The notes below the pieces were generated by a model. That model made no database searches, was not told the DNA's origin, and saw nothing but the letters and a program-made list of their open reading frames with translations. A stretch of 64,000 nucleotides of DNA, taken from contig NC_088650.1 in assembly GCF_964019385.1 (NCBI RefSeq), positions 34,152,243 to 34,216,242 of the forward strand, read 5' to 3'. Shown in pieces: positions 22,560 to 31,837 of this stretch (position 1 is its first letter; each line of letters starts with the position of its first letter). The DNA is from Sycon ciliatum. Its lineage: Eukaryota; Porifera; Calcarea; Leucosolenida; Sycettidae. The position numbers and the translations under genes were made by a program.

Positions 22560-25500
22560 ATGTCGGACGGCGATGGCCAAGCCGAACTCTCTGGAGTCGC
22601 TGCTCTCACTAAGTTAGTCGCAGCGCAGATGCAAGCTGCCGAGGCCAGAGAACAACAGTTGTCCAAACTGTTTCAAGACACTTTGAAAAGTCTCCAACAG
22701 CAACAACAACAGCCCACGGGTTTAGCCCCAACGTCTACACGCTCGACACCCACATCCGCACCAACACCAAAGCCGCTGTCTGTGGATCGTCCAATGTTGC
22801 TTTCTACTGCGTCTTTGGCTGATTTCGCCACATGGGAAGAAGCCTGGGACGACTATTCAGCGTGCCAGCAACTTGCTTCTCATGGCTTGAACACCAGAGT
22901 GAGCGCCCTTCGTCAAGCGTTTGACGAGGACCTCCGCCGCTTTCTCCGCGAGGGCATCATCCCCATCGGTGCAAACGACGATGTTCATGTTATCATCGCC
23001 GCCGTCAAAAAGTATTTGCGACGTTTACGTAATCCTTTGTTGGACAGACTAGCATTTTACAATCGTAAGCAGTCCAGAGCTGAGCCGTTTGACGCGTTTT
23101 ATACCTCCCTGAGAGAGTCGTATAATGCATGTGATTTTCCGGACTTGTCACTATGCACTACATGTTCGGGCCAAATATGCGGAGGGTGCAAGTCCATCCT
23201 ACAACAAGTCACACATGATGTACTGCGTGACCGCATTGTCGTCGGAATATCCAACGAGGAAACCCGACACAAGTTGCTTGCCACACCAGACCTGACCCTG
23301 GATGCAGCCATCAAACTTTGCCGTGCGGAGGAAGCAGCGTCTGACACCTCCCACAACATTCCTGGACAGGCGGCGCATGTCAACGCCGCACGGAAGTCCG
23401 CGTACCAGCAGCAGAAGCGACAGTCTGCCGCTAACTCCTTTACTAAGTCCTCTGCTGCTCCGAAAGCACCAGTTAAATGTCCAAACTGTGGTCGTTCCGC
23501 GCACACCAAGTCTGCATGTCCAGCCATTGGGAAATTGTGCAACGGATGCAAAGTTGCTGGCCATTTCCAATCAATGTGCCCGAAACGTAAGAAGCAAACT
23601 CAGATTGGCATGTTGAAGGTCCGGCGCGCGCAGGAGTCCGGCTCCGACACTGTTCAACTTGCAACACAGTTATGCACTGAACCACAGCCAGTGCAGCTTC
23701 AATGGATCCCGGACACTGGGAGTGACATCGATGCAATTGGCATCCGGCAACTTTCCCTGCTCGGCGGATTCGTTGAGAATCTCGACAGTGACTTTGACGA
23801 CGTCCGGACAGCGAGTGGCGACAAGCTCGTCACTGTCGGCAAGATTTGTGTCACTCTCCAGGTCAATGACCAATCACATGACAGCGTGCTCCATGTTTTT
23901 GACGGTCTTGACGACGCACTGCTGTCACGTTCCTCATTGAGAGCCCTAAATTTCTTGCCGCCCGGCTGGCCCCAGCAAGTCGCACGTGTGAGCGCTCCAC
24001 GTACACCCAGCCCGACAGACCTCGTGAAAATCCGATCACAGTTGCTAGAGGAGTTTTCCGACGTCTTTGACGACAGTACTCTCAAACCAATGTCTGGGCC
24101 CCCGATGGACATCGTTCTTGAACCCGATGCCAAGCCTCACCGTGTGTACACTGCCCGTCCGATCGCCTATGCTTACCGCGAGAAGGTCAAAGCTCAGCTG
24201 GATGACATGGTATCTGAAGGCATTGTTGAAACTGTGTCCGACCCGTCTGATTGGTGCCACCCAATAGTCATTGTTGACAAGAAGGGCTCAACTGAGAAGC
24301 GGCTGACTGTCGACCTGCAGACACTGAACCGCCAAGTCAAACGGCCAACACACCCTATGCGCAACGCCCGAGAATGTCTCTCTGCCATGGGTCCTGCCAC
24401 GTATTTCACCACCCTTGACGCCCGTCACGGCTATTGGCAAATCCCATTGACTGAGGACGCCAAAGCCCTAACCACGTTCATCACCCCATGGGGCCGATAC
24501 AGATTCTGCCGCAACCCGCAAGGCCTGGTGTCGGCCGGTGATGAATTCAACCGTCGGACTGACTCTGCATTCGATGGTTTGCAGAACTTCTTCAAAATCG
24601 TTGACGATGGTCTCGTTCACAATGTAAGCTTCGATGACCACCTCGTTCACGTCCGTGCAGTCTTGCAGAGAGCCCGTGATCATGGTATTACTCTCAGCGC
24701 CAAGAAGTTCACCTTTGCTGCCAGCACTGTTGAATTCTGTGGCTTCACCGTGTCCTCTGACGGCTACACTGTGGACCCCGCCAAGACGTCAGCCATTCAG
24801 AACTTCAGCACACCCAGCAATCGCACCGACTTGCGTTCCTTTCTCGGCTTGGTCAACCAGTGCAGCGTCTTCACGCCACGACTCGCCGAGCTGGCGGCAC
24901 CTCTCCGACCGCTCCTGAAGACATCCAATGAGTTTGTCTGGGACTCCGTCCACACTGCAGCATTCGATGCTACAAAGGCAGAACTCGTCTCCCCATCTGT
25001 GCTATCGTTCTTTCAGCACGGCAATGCACTCCGGCTTGAGACAGACGCTTCAGTCCTGAACGGCCTCGGGTATGCACTTTGGCAACTCCAAGACGACAAG
25101 TGGCGCCTGCTTCAATGTGGCAGTCGCTTTCTCTCGGACGCTGAAACACGCTACGCAGTCATCGAGCTTGAGCTGCTAGCTGCTGTATGGGCCGTACACA
25201 AGTGTTCCCTGTTCTTGTCCGGTGCACCGTTTGAGCTCTGTACTGATCATCGCCCACTAATCCCGATCCTGAACTCGTATTCTCTTGACCAGATCGAGAA
25301 CCCCCGATTGCAGCGTTTGACCCTGAAGCTGCGCCCGTACCAGTTCGTTGCCAAATGGCGCAAAGGCACCGACAATGCTTTTGCCGACGCTCTCTCTCGG
25401 CATCCAGTTGACACGCCTCACAGTGATGAAGAATTTGGCGAGAATCCAGCCCTCAGTGCGCCCGCTGTTCGCGCGTGCCTACGCCAAGATGATGACGGCC

Positions 25501-26855
25501 GTAGCGTCGATCTCCGCTTCAGCGAGCTACTAGAAGCTGCGAGAGCTGACCCTGATTATCAAGCACTCGTGCACGCCGTTCGTCATGGTTTCCCGACCAA
25601 TTCGGCTAATGCCGACCCTGCTGTCAAGCCGTACTTGACAGTCCGTGAGCACCTCTCTGTGGACAGTGATCTCGTCCTTAAGGGCCAACGTGTTGTCGTT
25701 CCTCGTGCCCTACGTTCTCGTGTCCTCCAGGACCTGCATGCAGCACACCAAGGTCTCACCCGTGCTCAACGTCGTGCCCGCCAAATTGTGTTCTGGCCGA
25801 ACATCTCTAACGACATCGCTAACACAGTCCGCAGTTGTGAGATGTGCCGTCTGCATGCCCCATCCCAATGCAAGGAGCCCCTCCGTGTTACCGAAGATCG
25901 TCGCCCCACTCTCCCATTCGAGTCCGTTAGTGCTGACCTCTTCTCATGTCAAGGATGGGAGTTCCTCGTCTATGCAGATCGCCACACTGGTTGGCCGTGC
26001 GTCGCCAAACTCGGCAGAACAGCCTCGTCTTTGGACGTCATCCATGCCCTCCGCCGCTGGTTCGCGGACACTGGTGTTCCTCGAGTTCTCACCACAGATG
26101 GCGGCCCGCAGTTCTCTTCTCGCCGATTTGCCGATTTCTGTAGCCGTTGGCAAGTTGACCACAGCACGTCTTCGCCACACTTTCCGCAATCCAACGGACA
26201 TGCCGAGTCGGCTGTCAAAGCTATGAAGCTCCTGATCGCCAAGACGACTGTCAATGGCAACCTCGACATCGACCTCTTCCAACGTGGCTTGCTGGAGTGG
26301 CGCAATACTCCACGCAGCCACGGCCGGAGCCCTGCCCAAGCGTTGTATGGGCGGCCACTTACGTCGTTTGTCATCGCTCACCACACCAGCTTCGCCCCTG
26401 AATGGCAGGCTGAGTCTGACTCTGTTGACGCTGCCGCAGCCAAGCAGTCTGCCGCCGCTGCAGCCCACTACGATGACTCTGCTCATCCCCTCCCTCCGCT
26501 ACGCATTGGCTGTCGTGTTGATCTGCAGGATCCACGGTCCAAGCTGTGGCATACCAGCGGTGTCATCGTTGCCGTCGGTCGCAATCGTGACTACCTCGTC
26601 AAGGTACCCAGTGGCCGCACCTACTGGCGCAACCGTCGCTTCCTCCGACCCGTAACCGCTGCTGTTATCCCTCCAGCCCCAACCTGCATGCCTTTCGTGC
26701 ACCAGCACATCTTCTCCAGGCGTCAGGGGGGCCCAGCCTCCCCGCCCATCCGACTCGCCACACACAACAGCGCAACTGAACTAAAAGTTCTACATAATAT
26801 CTGGACAAGACGAAGACGGACAGACGAGAAGACTGGACACGACGAGGCAAACTGA
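22560..26855 (+). CDS. Gypsy Gag-Pol polyprotein, C-terminus replaced
   Basis: From the first ATG (22560) the frame gives 1431 residues. Gag ends in two CCHC knuckles at about 307-320 and 327-340. An aspartic protease has DTGSD from 385. Reverse transcriptase has LDARHGYW (Asp 620) and IVDD (second Asp pair at 682-683). RNase H has LETDAS (Asp 829). The integrase has an HH-CC zinc site starting near 1060 and a DD35E triad at Asp 1126, Asp 1180 and Glu 1216. All catalytic residues I looked for are present and no internal stop occurs, so the enzyme part looks intact. Gag and Pol are fused in one frame. No chromodomain or env is visible. After residue 1377 the frame runs into an antisense LTR element and adds about 54 foreign residues before the stop. 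The original Arg/Ser-rich tail is stranded at 28336-28466. Confidence 0.93.
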   Translation: MSDGDGQAELSGVAALTKLVAAQMQAAEAREQQLSKLFQDTLKSLQQQQQQPTGLAPTSTRSTPTSAPTPKPLSVDRPMLLSTASLADFATWEEAWDDYSACQQLASHGLNTRVSALRQAFDEDLRRFLREGIIPIGANDDVHVIIAAVKKYLRRLRNPLLDRLAFYNRKQSRAEPFDAFYTSLRESYNACDFPDLSLCTTCSGQICGGCKSILQQVTHDVLRDRIVVGISNEETRHKLLATPDLTLDAAIKLCRAEEAASDTSHNIPGQAAHVNAARKSAYQQQKRQSAANSFTKSSAAPKAPVKCPNCGRSAHTKSACPAIGKLCNGCKVAGHFQSMCPKRKKQTQIGMLKVRRAQESGSDTVQLATQLCTEPQPVQLQWIPDTGSDIDAIGIRQLSLLGGFVENLDSDFDDVRTASGDKLVTVGKICVTLQVNDQSHDSVLHVFDGLDDALLSRSSLRALNFLPPGWPQQVARVSAPRTPSPTDLVKIRSQLLEEFSDVFDDSTLKPMSGPPMDIVLEPDAKPHRVYTARPIAYAYREKVKAQLDDMVSEGIVETVSDPSDWCHPIVIVDKKGSTEKRLTVDLQTLNRQVKRPTHPMRNARECLSAMGPATYFTTLDARHGYWQIPLTEDAKALTTFITPWGRYRFCRNPQGLVSAGDEFNRRTDSAFDGLQNFFKIVDDGLVHNVSFDDHLVHVRAVLQRARDHGITLSAKKFTFAASTVEFCGFTVSSDGYTVDPAKTSAIQNFSTPSNRTDLRSFLGLVNQCSVFTPRLAELAAPLRPLLKTSNEFVWDSVHTAAFDATKAELVSPSVLSFFQHGNALRLETDASVLNGLGYALWQLQDDKWRLLQCGSRFLSDAETRYAVIELELLAAVWAVHKCSLFLSGAPFELCTDHRPLIPILNSYSLDQIENPRLQRLTLKLRPYQFVAKWRKGTDNAFADALSRHPVDTPHSDEEFGENPALSAPAVRACLRQDDDGRSVDLRFSELLEAARADPDYQALVHAVRHGFPTNSANADPAVKPYLTVREHLSVDSDLVLKGQRVVVPRALRSRVLQDLHAAHQGLTRAQRRARQIVFWPNISNDIANTVRSCEMCRLHAPSQCKEPLRVTEDRRPTLPFESVSADLFSCQGWEFLVYADRHTGWPCVAKLGRTASSLDVIHALRRWFADTGVPRVLTTDGGPQFSSRRFADFCSRWQVDHSTSSPHFPQSNGHAESAVKAMKLLIAKTTVNGNLDIDLFQRGLLEWRNTPRSHGRSPAQALYGRPLTSFVIAHHTSFAPEWQAESDSVDAAAAKQSAAAAAHYDDSAHPLPPLRIGCRVDLQDPRSKLWHTSGVIVAVGRNRDYLVKVPSGRTYWRNRRFLRPVTAAVIPPAPTCMPFVHQHIFSRRQGGPASPPIRLATHNSATELKVLHNIWTRRRRTDEKTGHDEAN

Positions 26856-27085
26856 TAACTAAAGAAAAGGACAAACGTTGCGGCAGTATATAATGAGCAT
26901 GCGCACGAAATAATGTTGCACGCGCGACGATGACGTAAGCGTTGCATGGTGTATACATGTACAGAAGACTGCACATGCAACCAAAACAATGCAACAAAGT
27001 CAAGACTAAACCACTACACAATAAAACTAAAGAACAACATAAATAAGCCATGAAAAGTCTTTCACTCTAGACCCGTTGCGCAACA
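26693..27085 (-). repeat. TRIM-like element LTR (3' in its own orientation)
   Basis: 393 bp. On the minus strand it carries a TATATA motif within CATTATATACTGCC about 170 bp before its end, a plausible promoter. Read on plus, its first 160 bases form the new C-terminal codons of the gypsy pol. Confidence 0.88.
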
Positions 27086-27942
27086 TACTCCCCGCCAAAG
27101 ACCTTTTCAAGGCTCAAGGAGGCTGCAAACTGTACTACATTATAATCTATGCTGCACGCATAAATAATCTAAGACTCACAAACGGCAAAATAAATAATAA
27201 CAAATGAACGATCAATAGAAAATACAAACGGAAGTCAGCTTCCGAACTGTCACCAGGCACCAGCAAATCAAGGCAATAAACTACAGTACATCCGACCTAT
27301 CACCAGGCCAGGCACCAACACATCGAGTACAGATCAAACAAATCGAGCAAGTCAAAACTACAAACTTCTACAACAAATCAAAGCGGGAGCACCTTCTAAA
27401 CTCCTTCACACTCATGGCGGGTTATTTGTTCACGATGCGTTTTCCTTCGCACCCTCCATGTCCTTCTTCTTGTCGTCGAGAACAGCGCCCCGCAGGGTTC
27501 CTCCACTGTGGACGACCGTACCGTGGGTTATTTGATTTCGATGCGTTTTCCTTCGCACCGTCCTTGTCGTCGGATTCAAGCAGCTCCCTCGGAGGTCACC
27601 CAATCCCAGGTACAAACTGCGGACAGCGGCGCAGCTCCCTCGTTGGTCACTCGTCCAGTCTGGCACGGTGCAAACTGCCTCCCAACGACGTAGACGTACA
27701 AATGGTTATTTGATTTCGATGCGTTTTCCTTCGCACCGTCCTTGTCGTCGGACTCAAGCAGCTCCCTCGGAGGTCACACAATCCGCAGCTCCCTCGTTGG
27801 TCACTCGTCCACGCATGCACGGTGCAAACTGCCTCCCAACGACGTAGACGTACTAATGGTTATTTGTTCTCGATGCGTTTTCCTTCGCACCGGAGTTCCT
27901 GCAAGTTCCTCGTCTTCCTGACAATCCTGGCGTGATCGCCAA
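27086..27942 (-). repeat. TRIM-like internal region with direct repeats
   Basis: Four spaced copies of a unit containing GATGCGTTTTCCTTCGCACC (near 27436, 27540, 27718 and 27871). Between them are shared blocks such as CAGCTCCCTCGGAGGTCAC and TGCAAACTGCCTCCCAACGA. Looks internally amplified. No gene. Confidence 0.85.
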
Positions 27943-28335
27943 TTTCGTGCACCAGCACATCTTCTCCAGGCGTCAGGGGGGCCCAGCCTCCCCGCCCATC
28001 CGACTCGCCACACACAACAGCGCAACTGAACTAAAAGTTCTACATAATATCTGGACAAGACGAAGACGGACAGACGAGAAGACTGGACACGACGAGGCAA
28101 ACTGATAACTAAAGAAAAGGACAAACGTTGCGGCAGTATATAATGAGCATGCGCACGAAATAATGTTGCACGCGCGACGATGACGTAAGCGTTGCATGGT
28201 GTATACATGTACAGAAGACTGCACATGCAACCAAAACAATGCAACAAAGTCAAGACTAAACCACTACACAATAAAACTAAAGAACAACATAAATAAGCCA
28301 TGAAAAGTCTTTCACTCTAGACCCGTTGCGCAACA
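27943..28335 (-). repeat. TRIM-like element LTR (5' in its own orientation)
   Basis: Same sequence as 26693-27085. Ends at the TSD ATGCC and is followed on plus by the stranded tail of gypsy pol. Confidence 0.88.
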
Positions 28336-28466
28336 ATGCCGCCTGCTAGCAATCCTGCTGCTAACGTTGCCTCTTCTGATCCGCAACCGCTCCGCCGCAG
28401 CCAACGCTCTCGCACTGCACCTAACCGCCTGGACATTGCCTCGCATTCCACTAAGTCATATGATTA
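28336..28466 (+). pseudogene. Stranded 3' end of gypsy pol
   Basis: This segment follows the nested element directly and is in the same reading phase as the upstream pol once the insertion and one TSD copy are discounted. It encodes an Arg/Ser-rich tail (PLRRSQRSR, PNRLD) of the kind that often ends gypsy pol, then TAG. In the present arrangement it is not reached by translation. Confidence 0.8.
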
Positions 28467-28584
28467 GCTGTGTTAGTGCTGTGTTCTCTGCTGCGTGCGC
28501 AGTTCCTACTCGTTCTCGTACACTGTATTTGATATTTTTTCATTTAGTTGTTGAGATAAACCTGGCTAGACCACTGTTTTATCT

Positions 28585-28595
28585 CAGAAGGGGCG
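28585..28595 (+). promoter_or_regulatory. Gypsy polypurine tract
   Basis: AGAAGGGGCG-type purine-rich stretch directly before the 3' LTR, the expected site for plus-strand priming. Confidence 0.75.
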
Positions 28596-28830
28596 TGATG
28601 TGATATGATGCTCATGTCTTATCACGTGACTATTACGTCATATATTTTGCCTGTGTATTACGTCACAACCAGCATGCGCCATCTTGGACTAGTCGCCTGA
28701 AGTGCATGCTTGGCTTGACCTGGTTGTCTGTTCTTACCTGTCTTCTTCACACTTGTATCTAATTGTATTCTTCCAAACCTCAACCTGTGTCCTTGAGTAT
28801 TTGTGCATGACTGTGAAGGTAGACATCACA
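28596..28830 (+). repeat. 3' LTR of the gypsy element
   Basis: 235 bp, same as 22195-22429. Followed by the CTGGA target duplication. Confidence 0.95.
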
Positions 28831-29523
28831 CTGGACGCATTTGCTCTGTTTGACTCCTTCACAATAAGTATGTGAATGCTGTTACATGTATCATGGTGTT
28901 CCGTCAAAATCTATTGCAGACTATCCTGTCAAGCATGTCCATCACCAGGAGAACAGATAAATCACCTCTCCTTCTAATGCTGCTATTGCTGCTGTTGAAA
29001 CTACACAACCTCAATAAAGTCACGGAATGCTGGAAATGAAGTACCTGAACAGTCAAAACACTTTACTATATTAGTTGGCTATTGATATCACACGGAAACA
29101 ATTTTTGGTGGCTCCAAACACACTGATCTTTCAAAATTGTAAAAAAAAGAACAATTCATTAACATGACTCCTGACTGTAAAATGGATTTCTACATGGTCA
29201 ATATTGGTCTGATGGCCGTGAAACGAAGTGACAATACTCAACAAAGGCTAGACATCAATTTGCAACAAAAAAATCAATTTCACCAAAACAGCCCCGAAGG
29301 TCGATTTTCTCAGATATTGGGCCACATAGTGTTACCAAGCGGGTTTCGTATCGACGACCTATCGTACAAGAGGCAGGATCATGATCCAACTGTCTAACAG
29401 TGCTTTTACACACCTGATCGTGACGGAAATCACTATAATCCCATGACGTCTATAGACGTCATCCCGCGCATGGGGGGCATTTTCAATGACGTCTATAGAC
29501 GTCATCAGCGTTCAATGGGTTAA

Positions 29524-29988
29524 TCATGAGGCAGGCTTCTATACAAGAGAGGTGTATGTGTGAGTTGGGGGAAATATATCGCAAGAATGTGTGTAACAGA
29601 AGAATATTAGCTCACTCGACGTCGTTGGCCAGCTTCGCATTTTCAGAATAACGCTGCAATGTAGGGAGTCGTATTTGACTCCCTGCTGTATTCGGTGTAC
29701 GGTGTAAGAATTAGAGTAAGGGTGTGTAGTCGGATGGCAAATGAAGTGTGTTCCTGAAGGTGGATAGTGTGTAGAGTACTAGCTGCTCATGATACATGGA
29801 TAATAATAATAATAATAATACAAAGACAATATGCCTTGGTTCTGCAAGAGTGCTCAATGCCCGATTCAGGCAGAGCGGCGTACACAAAGGCACACAATGA
29901 AAACCTTGGCAAATTAATTCCGTTGTGACTCAGATTTTCATGGCTGAACCAATCATCAGACAACGATCATCTCATTGTGTGCCTTTGT
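29524..29988. other. No gene; (TAA)n and a short hairpin
   Basis: (AAT)n at 29800-29820. Then a 100-bp stretch bounded by inverted ACACAAAGGCACACAATGA (about 29882 and 29972), running into another (AAT)n. Confidence 0.6.
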
Positions 29989-29989
29989 G

Positions 29990-30140
29990 TAATAATAATA
30001 ATAATAATAATAATCTTCACTAGTTTGAGGGAAAGAGACAAACGGGAAAAGTCTGAAGAAAAAATTGACTGTCACCACCAGGACTCAAACCAGGGACCCT
30101 CGCTTGTAGCTAGCGATGCTCTAACCGCTGAGCTATGGTG
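29990..30140 (-). mobile_element. tRNA-derived SINE with (TTA)n tail, copy 1
   Basis: Read on minus, 30140-30072 folds as a tRNA-like cloverleaf. It has a five-pair acceptor (CACCA/TGGTG), D stem GCTC/GAGC with box A TAGCTCAGCGGTTA, a perfect anticodon stem TCGCT/AGCGA, and box B GGTTTGAGTCC. The loop lacks U33, so a working tRNA is unlikely. A unique body ending CCCTCAAACTAGTGAAGATTA and a (TTA)n tail follow. Confidence 0.78.
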
Positions 30141-30289
30141 TAGTCGTCATCCCAGCAGAGACTGTTCAACAGTTTCTTCAGACTTCGTAACTCACACTTC
30201 CTGTGAATCCACACAGGCGGGTGGGACGCAGCCCTCACTGTACCCACACACTTCACGTACACTCTAGCATGCGGGGAGCCCCAAGTCAT

Positions 30290-30420
30290 TAAATCTTCAC
30301 TAGTTTGAGGGAAAGAGACAAACGGGAAAAGTCTGAAGAAAAAATTGACTGTCACCACCAGGACTCGAACCAGGGACCCTCGCTTGTAGCTAGCGATGCT
30401 CTAACCACTGAGCTATGGTG
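30290..30420 (-). mobile_element. tRNA-derived SINE, copy 2
   Basis: Nearly the same as copy 1, in the same orientation about 280 bp away, with a better box B (GGTTCGAGTCC) and box A TAGCTCAGTGGTTA. Its 3' body ends at TAGTGAAGATTTAATGACT without a long tail. A (TAA)n run (30420-30444) flanks its head. Confidence 0.78.
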
Positions 30421-30603
30421 TAATAATAATAATAATAATAATAAATTCTGGGATCACCATACAGAGCATGCAGAAAGAGTGTAAATAATTATGTCGAAAT
30501 GATATTGGAAAGCCAACGGGAATGGGAGAAGCAGTCAATAAGACCATTCCCGTCATACTGTGCCCTGGAACAAGCAGCTAGGGTAGTGCTAGTTTAGCAA
30601 TTG

Positions 30604-31552
30604 ACGGTGTGTGGATCAGGGTGGTGTGTGGATCAGGGTGGTGTGTGGATCAGGGTGGTGTGTGGATCAGGGTGGTGTGTGGATCAGGGTGGTGTGTGGA
30701 TCAGGGTGGTGTGTGGATCAGGGTGGTGTGTGGATCAGGGTGGTGTGTGGATCAGGGTGGTGTGTGGATCAGGGTGGTGTGTGGATCAGGGTGGTGTGTG
30801 GATCAGGGTGGTGTGTGGATCAGGGTGGTGTGTGGATCAGGGTGGTGTGTGGATCAGGGTGGTGTGTGGATCAGGGTGGTGTGTGGATCAGGGTGGTGTG
30901 TGGATCAGGGTGGTGTGTGGATCAGGGTGGTGTGTGGATCAGGGTGGTGTGTGGATCAGGGTGGTGTGTGGATCAGGGTGGTGTGTGGATCAGGATGGTG
31001 TGTGGATCAGGGTGGTGTGTGGATCAGGGTGGTGTGTGGATCAGGGTGGTGTGTGTATCAGGGTGGTGTGTGGATCAGGGTGGTGTGTGGATCAGGGTGG
31101 TGTGTGGATCAGGGTGGTGTGTGGATCAGGGTGGTGTGTGGATCAGGGTGGTGTGTGTATCAGGGTGGTTCATGGATCAGGGTGGTGTGTGGATCAGGGT
31201 GGTGTATGTATCCAGGTGGTTTATGTATCTTGGTTTTGTGTGGATCAGGGCGGTGTGTGTATCAGGGTGGTTTATGGATCAGCATAGTGTGTGGATCAGG
31301 GTGGTGTGTGGATCAGGGTGGTGTGTGGATCAGGGTGGTGTGTGGATCAGGGCGGTGTGTGTATCAGGGTGGTGTGTGGATCAGGGCGGTGTGTGTATCA
31401 GGATGGTGTGTGGATCAGGGTGGTGTGTGGATCAGGATGGTGTGTGGATCAGGGTGGTGTGTGGATAAGGGTGGTGTATAGATCAGGGTGGTTTATGTAT
31501 CAGGGTGGTTTATGGATCAGGTTGGTGTGTGGGTCAGGGTGGTGTGTGGCTA
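30604..31552. repeat. 17-bp minisatellite
   Basis: About 55 copies of GTGTGGATCAGGGTGGT. The first 25 or so are identical and later ones carry substitutions. Because 17 is not a multiple of three, all frames cycle through a 17-residue unit without stops. The resulting long Cys/Gly/Trp-rich frames are artefacts. Ends about 100 bp before tetraspanin exon 3. Confidence 0.95.
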
Positions 31553-31648
31553 AGCAATAATCAGTTTTGCTTCACTTAACGCCTTGTATTGCCTGTTTTA
31601 CCTTCTGCTTCTGCGCTGCTGCTGTATTTCCTTGAATCTGTTGCACAG

Positions 31649-31837
31649 GTGTTTGGAGTGACAAGTTTGAGTGTGGGCGTATGGCTGAGGCTGTTTGCCA
31701 TGAAGGATGTGACAATCATCGTGTCAAACATCGATCTAACACTGCGTATCCTGCTGGGGATGGGGTTCTCCGTGGCCACATTAGCGCTTCTGGGATTTGC
31801 TACTATCTTATGGCAAAAGCGATTACTTGTCGTGATT
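31649..31837 (+). CDS. Tetraspanin, coding exon 3 (end of TM1, small loop, TM2)
   Basis: Acceptor GTTGCACAG, donor GTAAGT at 31838; phase 0 at both ends; residues 131-193. Begins VFGVTSLSVGVWLR, the second half of membrane segment 1 with the Gly-x-Trp-Leu-Arg ending typical of tetraspanins. Then a short extracellular loop follows (about 144-160). Membrane segment 2 is at about 163-185, with KRLL on its inner side. The usual Gly-Cys-Cys-Gly inner motif of TM2 is replaced by LLGFATILWQ, so a common palmitoylation site is absent. Confidence 0.85.

Larger units (their letters stand above)
26693..28335 (-). mobile_element. Small non-coding LTR element (TRIM/LARD-like) nested in pol
   Basis: Two 393-bp direct repeats (26693-27085 and 27943-28335) that look identical enclose 857 bp without coding capacity. 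The target duplication is ATGCC (26688-26692; 28336-28340). In minus orientation the LTR starts TGTTGCGCAACGGG. A purine-rich GGCGGGGAGTA abuts the start of the downstream LTR (polypurine tract position), and TTGGCGATCACGCCAGGATT follows the end of the upstream LTR (primer-site position). This is the layout of a terminal-repeat retrotransposon lacking genes, which must borrow enzymes. The LTR 3' end reads CACGAAA, not the usual CA. Confidence 0.88.
22195..28830 (+). mobile_element. Complete Ty3/gypsy LTR retrotransposon
   Basis: A 6636-bp unit with two 235-bp LTRs, a 5-bp target duplication CTGGA (22190-22194 and 28831-28835), a primer-binding-site candidate directly after the 5' LTR, one gag-pol frame, and a polypurine tract before the 3' LTR. 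The two LTRs show no difference on reading through them, which implies very recent insertion. About 1.64 kb of its length is a second, antisense LTR element inserted in the 3' part of pol. It sits in a piggyBac-like element within tetraspanin intron 2, in sense to that gene. Confidence 0.95.
21166..29519. mobile_element. piggyBac-like DNA transposon split by an LTR element
   Basis: The left end CCCATTCAGCGCT and right end (complement of CCCATTGAACGCT) are each flanked by TTAA (21162-21165; 29520-29523). The TTAA target is diagnostic of piggyBac-like elements. Further inside, 21448-21510 and 29264-29330 are diverged inverted repeats of each other, showing that the two flanks belong to one unit. 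After removing the 6.6-kb insertion the element is about 1.7 kb. Possible transposase traces near 21551-22090 are acidic (FFVDILSSGDS, DDDEDLAW) but broken by stops. Non-autonomous. Confidence 0.78.

Noticed and set aside
26723..28239. Duplicated 88-128-codon minus frames as small genes
   Set aside because: They lie entirely in the two identical LTRs of the nested element and its flanks.
30072..30420. Two functional tRNA genes
   Set aside because: The cloverleaf has a mismatched T stem, a shortened acceptor pairing and no U33. The body and (TTA)n tail show SINE structure.
30601..31560. Three overlapping Cys/Gly/Trp-rich frames of up to 290 codons
   Set aside because: All three plus frames encode the same 17-residue cycle from the 17-bp repeat. 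Not a protein-coding gene.
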